Notes under the pieces: model-generated
Databases searched by the model: none
What the model was told of the DNA's origin: nothing
Seen by the model: only the letters and a program-made list of their open reading frames with translations
Made by a program: the position numbers and the translations under genes
In this document: in pieces, positions 12,262-25,313 of the stretch
Numbering within the stretch: the first letter of the stretch is position 1
Layout: each line of letters begins with the position of its first letter
Assembly: GCA_000310025.1 (NCBI GenBank)
Contig: FN649727.1
Coordinates: 1,011,025 to 1,075,024, forward strand
Reading direction: 5' to 3'
Length of the DNA stretch: 64,000 bases
Origin: Ectocarpus siliculosus
Lineage: Eukaryota; Sar; Phaeophyceae; Ectocarpales; Ectocarpaceae

Positions 12262-12432
12262 CTTGGCTGGAAGCGAGACTGCGTCACTGGAGAAGGGCCG
12301 GGGAAGAGACTCGTTCGACCAAGAGACCTGCAACAAACGTGAATGTGAGGGAACGAGGGAACGAGGCGTCCGTTCCAACGCACGTCTTGTTCACTCACAT
12401 TCGGCTTTGTTGCAGGGGTCCTCGCCAACCCA
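12262..12432. repeat. Example of the head-to-head composite module of the satellite
   Basis: An inverted unit (GGCTGGAAGCGAGA, GGAGAAGGGCCGG, ACTCGTTCGACC, CTGCAAC, GTGAATGTGAGG) meets a direct unit (CTTGTTCACTCACATTC, TTGCAGG, TCCTCGCC) across the junction GAACGAGGCGTCCGTTCC. The same junction, with the same order of blocks, is seen near 10320, 13150, 14790, 15540, 17270, 18640, 19050 and, more degenerate, 9840 and 16430. Confidence 0.7.
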
Positions 12433-15400
12433 CTCCCTTCACTAACCATCCTCCCGGCCATCCCATCTCGCTCCCAATCCGAGGTTTGGCTCCTTTACTC
12501 AAAAATCACGCCTACATCGTACCTGCAACCCAGCGCCCCTCGCCGTACCAACCCGCTTCTCGACCCGTTCCCGCCATGCCATCTCGAGTCCAGCCGAGTT
12601 CCGACGCCGACGACCTCGACGAACGCTCTGTTCTCTTGGGCTAACCTGCATTACAATGCTCCTCTCCAACCAAATATGTTCCCCGACTCTACTCCCGCCA
12701 TCTCGTGTCCGGCCGAGGTTCGACTCTGTTCACCTGCTTTATTCGCTCACCCTCACATTTGTGCAATTACTCGTCGCCATACCAAACCCTTCCCAGACGA
12801 CGTTTCCACCATGCCATCTCGCGTTAGCTCGGGGTCCAACTCCTTGCCTCTCTAAGCCCGCAATTTTCACTCACATTTATCAATCCTCACCATACAAGCC
12901 CCCGCAGGCCCTTCTCCCGCCATGCTATCTCGCGTCCAGCCGAGCTCCAACTCGGTGCCACCCAGTATCCGCCTATGTTCACTCGCAATCACCTGCGTTG
13001 CAACGCTTCTCTTCCACGACTCTTCTCTCTCGATTCCATCTGGATTCAAGCCAGGCTCGGCTGAATGCAAGATGGTATGACTAAAGAAGGGTCGAAGAAG
13101 GGATTCGTTTGACCAAAAGCCCTGCAGTAAAGGTGACTGTGAGGGAATGAGACGTCCATTCCAACAAACGCCGTGTTCACTCACATTCTACTTCGTTGCA
13201 GGGATTCTCGCCAGACCAGTCCCTTTTCCAACCCTTGTCCCGCCGTGTCATCGCGTTTGAAGGCGAGTTCTGGCCCCGTGCCTCTCCCCAACGCATGTCT
13301 TATTCACTCATTTTTCCCTGCGATACAGTGCTCGTCGTGAAACGTGTGTCTTTCCCGACCCTTCGGCCCACATTCCATCTCGCGTCCAGCTGAAGTTCCA
13401 TTCTCCGTGCCTCCCAACGGTCGCCTTGTTCCCAAAGTCCAACCTGCGTAACGACTGCCCTCGACGCACTGATGGATTCCCCGACTTCTCTCTCGCCATC
13501 CCTTCTCGCTTCCGGTCAGCTCGGACAATGTCGCTCCAGATACAAGCAGTGTACACTCTCACAAGCCTACAGCGATCCTTGGCATTCCAACTTCTTCCTT
13601 TACCCTTTTCCCGCCGTGCCATGTTGCGTTCAGCGGAGTTCCGACCCAGCGTCTCCATGAGCACGGCTTGGGGACTGGCAGCCACCTTCGTTGTATTGCT
13701 CCTCGCCATACCAACCCCTTCCCTAACCCTTTACCCGTCGAGTCATATCGCGTCCAGAGCGCCTCGCAATGAGCGCGTTGCTCACTCACACGCACCTGCG
13801 TTGAAGAATTCCTCAACACACAAATCCCATTCCCGCGAGTCTTCTCCCGCGGTAACATGTCGTGACCAGAGACCCGACGCTATTCCTCCTACGCCGTGTT
13901 CACTGACCCTCACCTGCGTGGCCCTGCTCCTCACGCGAACCAAGCCTTTCTCTCGCTCTTATCCAGCCATATCACGGCGCATCCAGCCAAGTTCCGACTT
14001 TGTGCCTCTCCACACACAGATGTTTGCCACGCTCATCTCCCCCTCTTGCCCGACCAATCCGTCCCGACCTTTTTCTCGCCATGCCATCCCGCATTCACCC
14101 CAGCTCTGTCTCCGCTCCTGTCAACGCACATCTGTTCACTTACAGTTACCTGCGCGTGATGTCTCCCGACGCCATGACAGTCGCTTCCCCGATCCTTCTC
14201 CTGGCACGCCATCTCGCTTCCAGTGGAATTCCAACATATATCCCTCCCGGCGAAGGCCTTGTTCACTCGCACTCACCTGGAGGGTGCTTCGTCATATCAA
14301 TCCCTTCCCTTGCCCTTCTCTCTCAAGGCCGTCTCCCATACAGCCAAGTTTTTGCCCCGTGTCTGCTGATGCACGCCTTGACCACTCACGCTTCCATGCG
14401 TACGACTTCTTCCAACCGTGATTCTCCTCCCCATGCAAATCATTTTCCCGACTCTTCTCCCATTTCGCTTCCAGACGAGCTCAGAGTCCATGCCTCTGGT
14501 CGGCCCCCTGGTCCAGCTCAAATCACCTGGTTAGGATTGCTTCCACTGCTGAGATTGCTCATCTCCCACCATGCCATCTCGCTTCCAGCGGAGCTCCAGC
14601 CCCGTGCAGCACCACGTCGTCAAACGAGCCTTTTCTCCGACCCTTCTCAAGTGTTGCCATCTATAGTCAGGATTGGCTGGAAGCCAGCTGGCCAGGATCG
14701 GCTGGAAGCGAGATGACATGACTGGAGAAGGGTCGGCGAAGGGACTCGTTTTATCAAAGAGGCCTGAGGCAGAGGTAAACGTGAGGGAACGAGGCGTCCG
14801 TTCCAAGCGCAACCCTTGTTCAGTCACAAGCCGCTTCATTATACAGGGATCCTTTTGCACACCCAGTCCCTTCCCGGCCCTTCGCCTGCAATGCCATCTC
14901 GCATGCAGCCAAGATCCGACTCCACCCTCCTGACGAACGCCTTGTTCCCTCGCACTCATCTGGCTGGGTAGCAGCGCTGCAATCACTTCCCCGACCCTTC
15001 TCCCGCCATGCCTTCTCAAACCCGACCGAGCTCCGACTCAGAGCCTGCCGACCCTTGTCTTGGCCACTGACACTTCCTTGCGTACCACCGCGTCCAACCG
15101 TGAGATCGTTCCTCGGGTAACCAATCCCCTTTCCGACCCTTTTCAGGCATACCATATCGCTTCCAGGGAAGCTCAGACTCCAAACCAACCGTCGTCCGCC
15201 TTGCTCCCTTAAACGTCCCTGCGTGGAATCCCTTCCACTCGTCAGATCGTTCCTCATCATACCATAAACCCCTCCCGTGACTCTTTTCCCGCCATCCCGT
15301 CTCATGTCCAGCGGAGCTCCAACCCCATCCCTCGCAACGCATGCCCTTTTGTGTACACTCTCACGTTCCTGAACTACAGCTCTGCATCGACCTTTCCCCG

Positions 15401-18400
15401 ACCCTTCTACAGTCGTGCGATCTTGATTCCGGCCAGGCTTGGCTGAAACGTGGCTGAAAGGGAGATGCATGACCTGAGATTGGTTGGCCAAGATACACGT
15501 TTGACCGAGAGCCGTGCAATACAGGTGAGTGTGAGCTAACTAGGCATCTGTTCGAAACACACACTTCGTTCACGCACACTTCGCTTAGTTGCAGGAACCC
15601 TTGCCAAACCAGTCCCTTCCCTGACTCTTCCCCCGCCATGCCATTTCACTTCCAGTCCAGCTCCGACACCGTGCCCCGAAACGCGCGCCAATGGTTCACT
15701 CGCACTGATCTGCGCTCCAGGGCTCCTCGCCATACCAATCCCTTCGCAGATCCTTCTCCCCCCATGCCATCTCGCTACCAAGGCGATCTTCGACTGCATG
15801 CCCCGCAACGCATGCCTTGTTTACTTCCCTCCTTGCAGGGGCCCTTGCCAAACCAATCCATTTCCCAACCCTTCTCCCTGCACTACATCTGGTTTTCAGC
15901 CAAGCTCCAATCCGTTCCACCCGACACACGCTGTATTCACTCACAGTTCCCTCAGTTGCGTCCTTGCCATAGCAAAATCCCTTCCCCGACTCTTGTCCCA
16001 CCAGGCCGTCTCGCGTCCAGTCCAACTTAGACTCGGTCTCTTCCGTCAAATGCTTGCGATGCTGCGCTCGTCACTGCCGTTCTCGACCCTTCTGCTCACA
16101 TTTCATCTCGCCGCCAGTCGAACTGCGACTCTCCCTGCCTCCAAATACGCGCCTTATCAGTACAAGGTAACCTGCGTAGTTCTCGCCGCACGATTTCATT
16201 CCCCAACTCCTTTTCCCGCCATTCCACCTCCTTTCCGGCCGGGATCCGTTATTCCCTTCCAGGAGCGCGCCATGTTCACCTGATCAAACCTGTGATTCAG
16301 CTCTCCTCGTTGTACCAGGCCCCTCCCCGAGTCTTCTTCCGCCTGGCCGAGCTAAACTGGAGAAGGCTCGGCAAAGCAAATAGTTTGGCCAGGAGCACTG
16401 CCACGTAGGTGAGTCTTACACGGGGCTCCCGTGCTTCCCGCCACACGTCTTGTTCACTCACGCTCAGCTTCGTTGCAGGAATCCTTGCGAAACTGATCCC
16501 TTCGCGGACCCTTCCCCCGTCATACCATCGCATATCCACCGGAGCTCCGACTCCGTGCCTCCTACCACAAACTATACTCACACGACTCACCTGCGCTGCA
16601 GGGTACCCTGGCAAACCACTCCCTCTCCCAACCCTTCTCCCGCCATACCATCTCGCGTCCACCAGAGCCCGGACTCGACGTCTCCCGAAGCACGGCTTCG
16701 TGCCTGCCAGCCACCCCCGTGAACCACATTCGGCCTTTTTTTTCGCCATGCCATATTGCTTTCAGCCAGGCTCTGACTCTCTCCCTCCTGACGGACGGCG
16801 TGTTCACTCGCACTCACCTGGAGCAGCGATCCTTACCATGCCAATCCCTTCCCAGTCCCTTTTCCCGCCAGACCCTGTCGCGCCCATCCGACTCCCACTC
16901 CATACCTATGAAAGCACATCATGACCACTCACACTTCACTTCGTACGACCATTTTCAGGCATGAGCCCACTCGTTGCCACAAACCATTTCATTCCTCAGA
17001 CCTTCTCTCACCACGTCATCTCGCTCCTGACATAGCTCCAACCACATGCCTCTAGTCGGTCACCTTGTCCATTCAAACGAACCTAGGTAGTATCGCTTCC
17101 ACAACAAGTGACATCGCTCCTATCCAAACGTACCGATGGACGCTTCCCCCAATATGCCATCCCGATTGCAGCTAGGCTCGGCTGTAAGCAAGAGAGCAAG
17201 ACTGGAGAAGGGTCGGGGGGGGATTCGTTTGACCAAGGGCCCTGTACCAAAGGTAAACGTGAGTAAACGAGGAGTCCGTTCCAAACACATGCCTTGTTCG
17301 CTGACCCTCAGCTTCGTTGCAGGAATCCTGGCGAAACTGGTCCCTTCCCAGACCCTTACCCCGCCATGCCATCTCACTTCCAGGCAAGTGCCGACCCGGT
17401 GCCCCCCAACGCGCTTGTTGTTTAGCTTCGTTACAGCCTTCCTCGCGAAACTAATCGCATCCCCGACCCTCCTCCCGCCGAGCCATCTCGGGGCCAGCCA
17501 ACTCGGCTGGAGGCAAGATCGCGTGGCGGGAGAAGGGTCGAGGAAGGAATCGGTTTGCTCAGGAGCACTGCCACGTCGGTGATTCTGAGTGAACAAGCCG
17601 TCCGTTCCAAGCACACGCACACTCAAACTCGTTACAGGGCACCTTACCGATATATGTCTCCACCGACAGTTCTCCCGCCATCCCAGCTCGTATTCAGATT
17701 AGCTCCGACTCCGCGACTCCTATCACAGGCCTTGTTCACACTAACTCACCTGCGTTGCATAGAACCTCACCGCACCACGCCTCCATTCTCGACCATGCCG
17801 TCTCGCGTCCAGCCCAGCTCCGGCTCCATGCCGCCAAAGCATGCCTTGTTCACTCACACTTTTTGACCTCGCAGCTCTCCTCGCCAAACCAACCCGTTCC
17901 TTCCTCGACCATTTTGTCGCCATGCCATCTCGCTTCCAGACGATCTTCCGAACGGTTCCTCTCAACGCACGACACGTTCGCCCATTCAAGGTCACGATGG
18001 AGTCGTCCTCGCCAACCCAATCTCTTCCCCGACTCATTGCCCTCCATTCCATCTGGTGTACAGCCGAACTCCCCACTTGGTGTCTCCCATTGTACGCCGT
18101 TTTCACTCAAGCTCACCTTCGTTTCCGCTCTCCGCGCCATATCAATCTCCCTTCCCGACGCTTTCCTCACGTCATGCCCTCTCGCGTCTTGTCGAGCTCC
18201 GACTCCGTTCGCCGTGGCGGTCGTTGTGTTTGCTCACACGGCCTTGTGTAGCAGTGCTCCTCCCCATGCCATCCCCCTTCTCCTGCTATACCTTCCGGCG
18301 TTCAGCCAAGCTCCGACTCAGCACCTTCCTAAGCACGGTTTGTTCACTGACCTTACTTGCATGGTGCCACTCCTTTCGCAAACCACAGTCCTTTCCCCCA

Positions 18401-20260
18401 CTCTTCTCCGGCTCTCCCACTTCGCTTCCAGCGGAGCTCCGACGCCGTGCCTCTTGCACATGCATGTCATGGTCTTGCAGCTCTACGTCGTCAACCCAGT
18501 CCTTTCCCTGACCCTTCTACAGTCGTGCCATCTCCATGTCCACCACACTCAGCTGAAAGGGAGATGGCATGATGGAAGAGAGGTCGGCAAAAGGACCTGT
18601 TTGACCAAGAGCCCTGCAACACAGGTAAATGTGAGGGAACGAGGCGTCTGTTCCAAACACACGACTTGTTCACTCATGCAATCTCTCACGCCTATGTAGT
18701 CGAGCTTCGACGCCGTCCGTGCGTCTCGCTTGTCGTCAAGCCAGTCTCTTTCTCAACAATTCTGCCCACGTTCGCCTTGCCAACACAAGCACACCTGCGT
18801 GGTACCGGTCCTCGCCGCACCCATTCATTTCATCTCGCTCCCGGCAGAGATCCGACGCGGTCCCTCCAGGTGAACGCCGTGTTCACAAAAAAAAACTGCG
18901 ATGCAGCGCTCCTCGCCGTACCAGTCTCTTTCCCGCGATTTCTCCCGTCAAATGGCGTCCAGGTAGGCTCGCTGGCAGCGAGATAGCGTGCTCATGGAAG
19001 GGATCGGTTTTGCCAGAAGTTTTGCAACCAAGCTTAAGTGTGAGGGAATGAGGCGTCCGAGCCAAACACACACCTCGTTCACTCACCCTCCGCTCCCTTG
19101 GAGGGATCTTGCCAAACCAGTCCGTTCCCTTTTCGCGACATGCTTTCTCCCGTCCAGCCAAGCTCCCGCTCCGTGCCTCCCAACGCATGCCTTTTTCACT
19201 TAGGCGTTCCTGCGCCGCAGCTCTCCTCGCCAAACCACTCTCTCCCCCTATTCGTCTGCTGCCAAACCATCAGGCTTCCAGCCGAGCTCCAACTCCGTCC
19301 CCCCCAACGCACACCTTGTTCACGCAGATTTCCCTACGCTGTAGCTCTCCTTACTAGACCCGTCCTTTCCCCGACAGGTCTCCCGTCACGGTATTGCGCT
19401 TCCAGTCAAGCTCCAACTCCGTGCCCTGGGACACTCGCCGTAGTTGCTCCACCCTTCCCTTCGTTGGATCGCTTTCGCTCTTGAGACAGTTGTTCGCCAA
19501 ACAACCCCCTTCCCGGACCTTTCTCCCGGTCATCCTATCTTGTTGTCGGCTTAGCCCCGACTCTCTTCCCCCCATTGCACGCATTGTTCACTCACGCCAA
19601 CCTGCCGCGCTCCTCATCATCAATCCCTTCCTTGACCCTTCTCCCGCCATGCCATCTTGCGTCTAATCGAGCTCGAGTTCCTTGCCCCTCGCGTTTGCCG
19701 CGCTTTCGCATTCGCACCTGTGATGCAGCACTTCTCGCCATACCAATCTCTCTACCGACCCATACCTCGCCATACGACCTCTTGTCCAGCCAAGCTCCAA
19801 CCCTATGTCCCCCGACGTGCGCCATGATGACTGGCAGTCGCCCCCATGGCATCGCTCCTCGCCTTATCGAACCATTTCCGGACCCTGTTCCCGCCATGTC
19901 ATCTCGTGTCCACAGCTCTGACACCGTCGCTGCCAACCCACGCGTTGTTCACTGACCCTCTCTCCTCCGTGGCAACGCTCCTTGCCCAAAACCCGTCCTC
20001 CACGCGTATCTAGCCATGCTATCTCGCGTCTAACCCAGACTTCCTACCTTTGCACGCGCGCATTGTTCGCTCAAGCACATCCGGCCTCCTTGCCCAACCC
20101 TTACCAGACCCTTCTCCCGCCGTGCCATTGCGGGTTCCGCCTAGCTCCGACTCCGTACCTCCCAACGCACACACTCTTTTCTCACGTTCACCCGCGTGGC
20201 ATTTCTCTTCACCAGCCAACCCCCGAACGTTCTCCCGCATTAATCACAAGGCTAGATAGG

Positions 20261-21075
20261 TTAGGGCTTCCTTGAGGTCTTCCCGCCTTTCGAGGGGTTA
20301 CGCCGCTTCCCAAGGAAAGTCCAAGCGGTTGGAAACCCCCAGGTCGAACGTTTCGTTGACATATCAATGTGCAAACACCCAGATCTGGATCATCGATCCC
20401 CACATGCATAACCAACCCATCTATCGTGCGACTTACAAAAATTCTGCGACCAGAGACCCTTTTTCGTTGAGCCGCAAGTCATTTCATCGTACAACATATC
20501 TGCCTTTACGATGGACAAAGAGGGCTGGACTCGCCTGGTTTGTGTAGATAGAACGTCCTGGTGATACCCGTGCCTTTTCGCACAGGTATTTGAAATGACG
20601 TCTGGTAGTGCTGAGATAATCGACCCGCATGCATATCCCCCAACAATGCACCGCAGTAAATGATCGTTGGTCCACGAGAATCGCGTGCCACCGTCGTTAT
20701 GTTTGGTGCGCTTGTCGTTGAGATCGAATATGAAATAGTAACGATCAATCACGGCTACAAATCATCACGTGGTTCAATGTCAAGTATTCTCAAATGAATG
20801 GTTAGATTTTCCATGGAGTAGCAAGATCATTTTCCATCACATTCTTTGGCTCTCACCATCAAGCATCGGTTCTACAATGCCGAAAAGCGCACTATACTCT
20901 GGAATTTTCGACGGATTTGTTTGGACGGTCCGGCTTGCAATGTTTTCTGAGGTTCTAGGAGGTGTACGCTACAGACTCACTGATCACGGAAGGCGTCTGC
21001 GTCAGTTGGACCAGTACGGATGAGAACGTTCTGAGCAGAGGCCGGAACTGTGAAAACGACGACGACGACGACGAC

Positions 21076-21129
<54 letters not shown>

Positions 21130-24100
21130 TTAGCGACGGCGTTGTGGATCGTTCACATCTACTGGGACACCCACGCCAACGATTTCAACTATTTTCGAGT
21201 TTGGTGACAATCATTTTCATGTTCCTTCTGACTCTTTTATGTGCAACGGGGAGACAAGGGATGAGGGGCCGCACGCCAGCAAGATAGGCAGTAGGCTAGC
21301 ACTGTGGTCATCGGATGAGAAAGGCAACACATTCACGAGAAAGAGAATGTTGTTTCAGGCGAGCTGATGCATAACCACTGCACACGCCTTGTACTTGATG
21401 TATCCCTACATCGAAGAATGACGTGACGAGGTTTATCATCGTCGCTTGTTGGCAAAGGATGTAGCTGAATTCGTAAAGTTGCAGATATCACACGATAATG
21501 GCTCACGCGGGCTCTAGTGCGACCTCAAGGCACCATTCTCTCAGCCTTGATGGTGTCTATTCGGCAGCAGCAACTCCTCGCACGCAATAGAGAAACTCCT
21601 CGGACGCAAAAAAGAAAACTACCATGTATTTGCTGGTACTACAGTAGTTCACTCCCAGGCACACAATTGCCCACTCACGTATCACCAACCTCGGAGAAGA
21701 CAAGCAAGGCCATCACCACGAGCGCACGCCGCAAAGAAAAGGAACGGTGGGACACGTTCGCTCCTAGTGACCCCAAGACCAGGGGGTAAGGAAGGTAGGA
21801 GTTGTCCAGAAAGACACGATTACAAATTCGATTGATCGTTTGCGGCCGAGTCGTGTGGAACTGTTTTCCCCTCACCACTCGCCTCACCAACAACACTTGC
21901 CCGAGAAATAAGTCATCCACGAGAAACGTGTGTTGTCTCCACTCCATCCGTGCCATAGGTCTTGGAAGCCGCGTTTGATCGGGGGTCTTGCGGTCAGCAT
22001 CGCGCTGTTCGGAGAAGCAAAGAAAGAACTGTGCATATATGTACGTGTTGTCGAAGACGAAAGAACTGACGGTTATTATTGTGTAACGTCGAATTGTAAG
22101 CGGCGTTATTTTCGCGATACCGGGGTCCCGACAACATTTTGGACTCTCGCAGAGCCGCAGAGGAAGAGGGAGTAGAGGTCTCAAAGGAGGATAAGCTTGA
22201 GAACGCGAAAGAGGACTACGTACATAGTACGCGAGCACGCTGAAGGATAGAGACGCTGGCCAACATAGGGTCACAGAGTATTGTCTTGTTCACGCCGGTG
22301 ACAACATCTGGCGATGCTTCGACTCATTTCCAACAAGATACAACCGCAACCACCTTCGCCAAGACGACCAACCGCCAGGTTGTACTTGTATGGCGCAGCC
22401 ACCTTCACCACGCGATGCTTGTGATATTTGTAGTTGTAGCACCCGAGGAGAGAATGTGACCGACGTGGCAGCTTTGCGATAACGTTCTTCCCTCTCTCAA
22501 GGACCTCTTTCCTGGGGCAAGGCCAGCAGAGGTTGTTATCGATCCCACACGCTGCTGCTAACCGGGCAGGTTGATAAATACCAAATTAGTATATGTACAG
22601 TGCTTGCCTTATCTGGGTTGCCTCGCCTCTGTGATTGGTCCAGGGTCGGTTCTGGTGTTGGATGACGGAATGTGGCGCAGTAGAGTGATGCTGGATCTGC
22701 AATTCCAGCTCAGCGAGTTGAACCGACCAGCGTTGCGAGACTGCATCCTTAACGAGAAGAAGAGATTGTTTGACGCCTGGTCGGAGCGAGAAACGGTGCT
22801 GCAACCGTCTCCACACATGCTTGACTGCAAAGGCGGTCAGGGTCAAGAAATATCTCGGCGCTCTACATTGTAATGCACATCAAGCCTTTGCTGGCGCCCA
22901 CGACGGGGGATCGATATTGGCGTTCACATTTCAGCGCGTCGTTGCACATATTATCGAACGTTGGCCCCCTTCCAGAGACCTGGTACAGCCGATTTTACCC
23001 GCTGGCGCGGATATCATTTTATTGGTCAGCCCATCCCGCGCAATCGATGCGAATGAATGCGATAAGCTTGGCGGTTCTTGTGAAATTGTCCACTCGTTGG
23101 TCGCAACGCTCCCCGACGGAAACCGTGGCCTTACAAGGGGAGTCTTTCAGTGATTGCAAGCATGAATCACTTTCCGAAAAGGATGATGACGTTAGGAGAA
23201 GGTAAAAAAGTAGCGTGGTACTGTAGGGGAGAGGTCGGAGTTGCCTGCACTTCCTGGTGCGCCAAAATTCTTGCAGCAACCCTCCGACCGACAAGGCTCT
23301 GAGAAAACGCCGAGGTGGACGTCACGTCGCGGTAAGAAGAGAAGTGGTTTGGGACAACGGTATTTTCTGAGATAGCCCAGTGTGCCTACCCGTGCAACCT
23401 CTGCCCTTTGTCTCACGCCTGTTGCTTCTCGCTGCCGAATCAGCGAGCGCTGTCTGTGGGTGTCCTCTAAAACGAGGAGGGGGATCTCTTTGAGCTTCTG
23501 ATCTGGTTCGTGATCAACAGCTTTTTTCTTTTCTTGCTTCGTCAATCCCTCTTGTACGAAAGATGTCCGTTCGGGAAAAATCAAAGCTTCGCCCAGACGT
23601 CCTTCCTCTGGAACGTTTTCTTCCTAGGTGTTACTACTATGAATGAGATAATTGTATGAGATTGCCTAAAACAAAGTGTTTTCGAGCCTCATATCAGCAT
23701 CGAAACAGGGGTATCTTGCATCGTTTTTGCGAGGTGGAATCACTGAACCACTGGAGGCACCTGCGCACTCAGGTCGGCAGTAGGGTGTGACGTTCTTCTG
23801 CTTTACGTCTCACTTTCGGCCAGATAAGGGCATCTGCTAGTGTACTTTCTTCGTCTACAAACGCCCCCGGAAATGTTCCGCTACTTCCTGGTCGCTTAGA
23901 CTAGACTAGTTCGGGTGAAAATTCCGGTCTATTTGCGTTCACAGTATTCCACCTGGGTGGCACCTCGAATCGGGTGAACAGGACACAATGTGCTTGAAGA
24001 TGAGCCCCTGTCGCCAATGGTTGGGTGTAGCGTTAAACGTCTCGCGCGATTCTGTACCGGGTGCCTGCGGAACTTGAGAACAGGTTTTCCAGTGCATCGG

Positions 24101-25169
24101 GCGTTTTCTGCTGACCACGAACTTGGTGTTTCTCGTGCCGGATACGCCGGGACAAGTCTTCTTACATAGCTATTCTCCGGTAGGCATGGGTTTCTACGCG
24201 ATGCGAATTTGGTTCACGAAAATTTCATTCGTATCTCATCGCTCTCCCCCAGGCATTCGTACAGTCGGGTAGGATGAGGACACTTTTAACGCGCCTGCCG
24301 CAGGGATGTGGTGGGCTGTCGGGACGATGATAGTGAGGCTGACGAAAGTGCAATTAGACCGTCTGAAGCAGGCATCGAGGTCATGCCAGGCGCACCCCGC
24401 GCGGTGTCTGTTTACATTTTGCTCCGTGGGTCCGGTTGATTGAGGAGGGTGGAACTGAGTCTGGTTGGTACGTTTGGATGTCATTTGTACTGACCCTGGT
24501 TGTACTGACGGGATGGAACGCCGCAGAAATCGAGATTCCGAAGGATTATTGTTTTGAACGACCAAGCGTCTACGTACACATACGAGCATAGCGATTACCT
24601 GCCCGCTGGGAAACGAGTTTGCTGTTTGCTTTTTGTTGTCAAACGTAATCATAGAAGAAACGACAACAGAGTTTCCTGGCAGAGATGCACACAGCGTTAT
24701 TTCGACGACACTACCAAATTACCTCTGATGTTGTTCGAGCCACGTGTTTTCTAATCACCAAATCCAAACAGGAGGATAGTCTCGATAGTTGGTGTCTTAA
24801 TGGTCCCCCTATTGCCGATTCGCCCCCGCTCGGTTGTTTCCGCCCCTGAACACGCACGATTGTTGACAACGCCCACAACGTGACAGCCTTATGGTGTTCA
24901 AGCCGACCTCACGTCAACAATATTCAAAGACAGCTCTACCGGATGGTGAGTCGATGATAGGCTCGATGACGTGCAACGCCAAGCACTCTCTAATGACACG
25001 ACATAGAAAACGATCTTGGCCATCCATAGCATAGAGGTCTTGGTCCGGCAAGAGAAAAAAAATACCTCCGCCACCAACAACCCCTTCCCTCTTCTCTTGC
25101 ACCACAATTCGAAGGCCACTTCCGTGTCTAGCCCCCACATACAAGTTTCCACGGCTAATAATCGTTAAC
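20261..25169. other. Gene-poor stretch, no gene recognised
   Basis: No open frame shows a recognisable domain or a convincing exon structure. It includes the GAC/ACA microsatellite at 21057-21129. A peptide around 22571-22870 has exon-like character (hydrophobic start, then a charged segment). It might belong to the same decayed membrane-protein gene as 25170-25313, but this cannot be shown here. Confidence 0.4.
21057..21129. repeat. Compound (GAC)n(ACA)n microsatellite
   Basis: About six GAC triplets run directly into about eighteen ACA triplets. A second, shorter ACA/ACG tract lies at 31247-31280. Confidence 0.95.
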
Positions 25170-25313
25170 ATCAACGGTGCCTCGTCATCCTGTTCACGTA
25201 CGCCTTGGTCCTGGTCATCAAGTACGGGGCAGCAGACACAGATTCAAGCGGCAGTGCCGCGTTCTCTGTGGCGTTGGTCGTCGTGAACATGATGATGTTC
25301 TCGTCCATCTGGT
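25170..25313 (+). pseudogene. Fragment of a multi-pass membrane protein
   Basis: One forward frame reads CLVILFTYALVLVIKYG, a short polar linker, and FSVALVVVNMMMFSSIW before a TAG stop. Two hydrophobic helices flank a loop of about 14 residues. This spacing recalls the paired helices (FFTY-ALLIK, then VFG-VLVLVN) near the C-terminus of the large cell-surface membrane proteins common in brown algae and oomycetes. No acceptor AG precedes the helix and no flanking exons could be joined, so it is probably a relic. The family resemblance is from memory and not verified. Confidence 0.3.

Larger units (their letters stand above)
8940..20260. repeat. Large diverged satellite array, unit ~124 bp
   Basis: About 11.3 kb is built from a degenerate repeat. 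Its recurring landmarks, in order, are GCCATGCCATCTCGCGTCCAG, AGCTCCGACTCCGTGCCTCC, an AACGCACGCCTTGTTCACTC block, a CACTCACCTGCGTTGCAG block, and TCCTCGCCAAACCA-TCCCTTCCCCGACCC. Adding these gives about 124 bp, so some 85-90 units. Most units run in the same direction, but inverted units occur at several places. Copies are only loosely similar, indicating old age or little homogenisation. Open frames of up to 331 codons occur in both directions because the unit is C-rich and stop-poor; they encode Pro/Ser/Arg-rich strings and are not genes. A scaffold gap lies at 10691-10790. Confidence 0.88.

Noticed and set aside
13426-14421. 331-codon plus-strand open frame, Pro/Ser/Arg-rich
   Set aside because: It lies wholly inside the satellite array. 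Its sequence repeats the array period and has no domain; it is open because the unit is C-rich and stop-poor.
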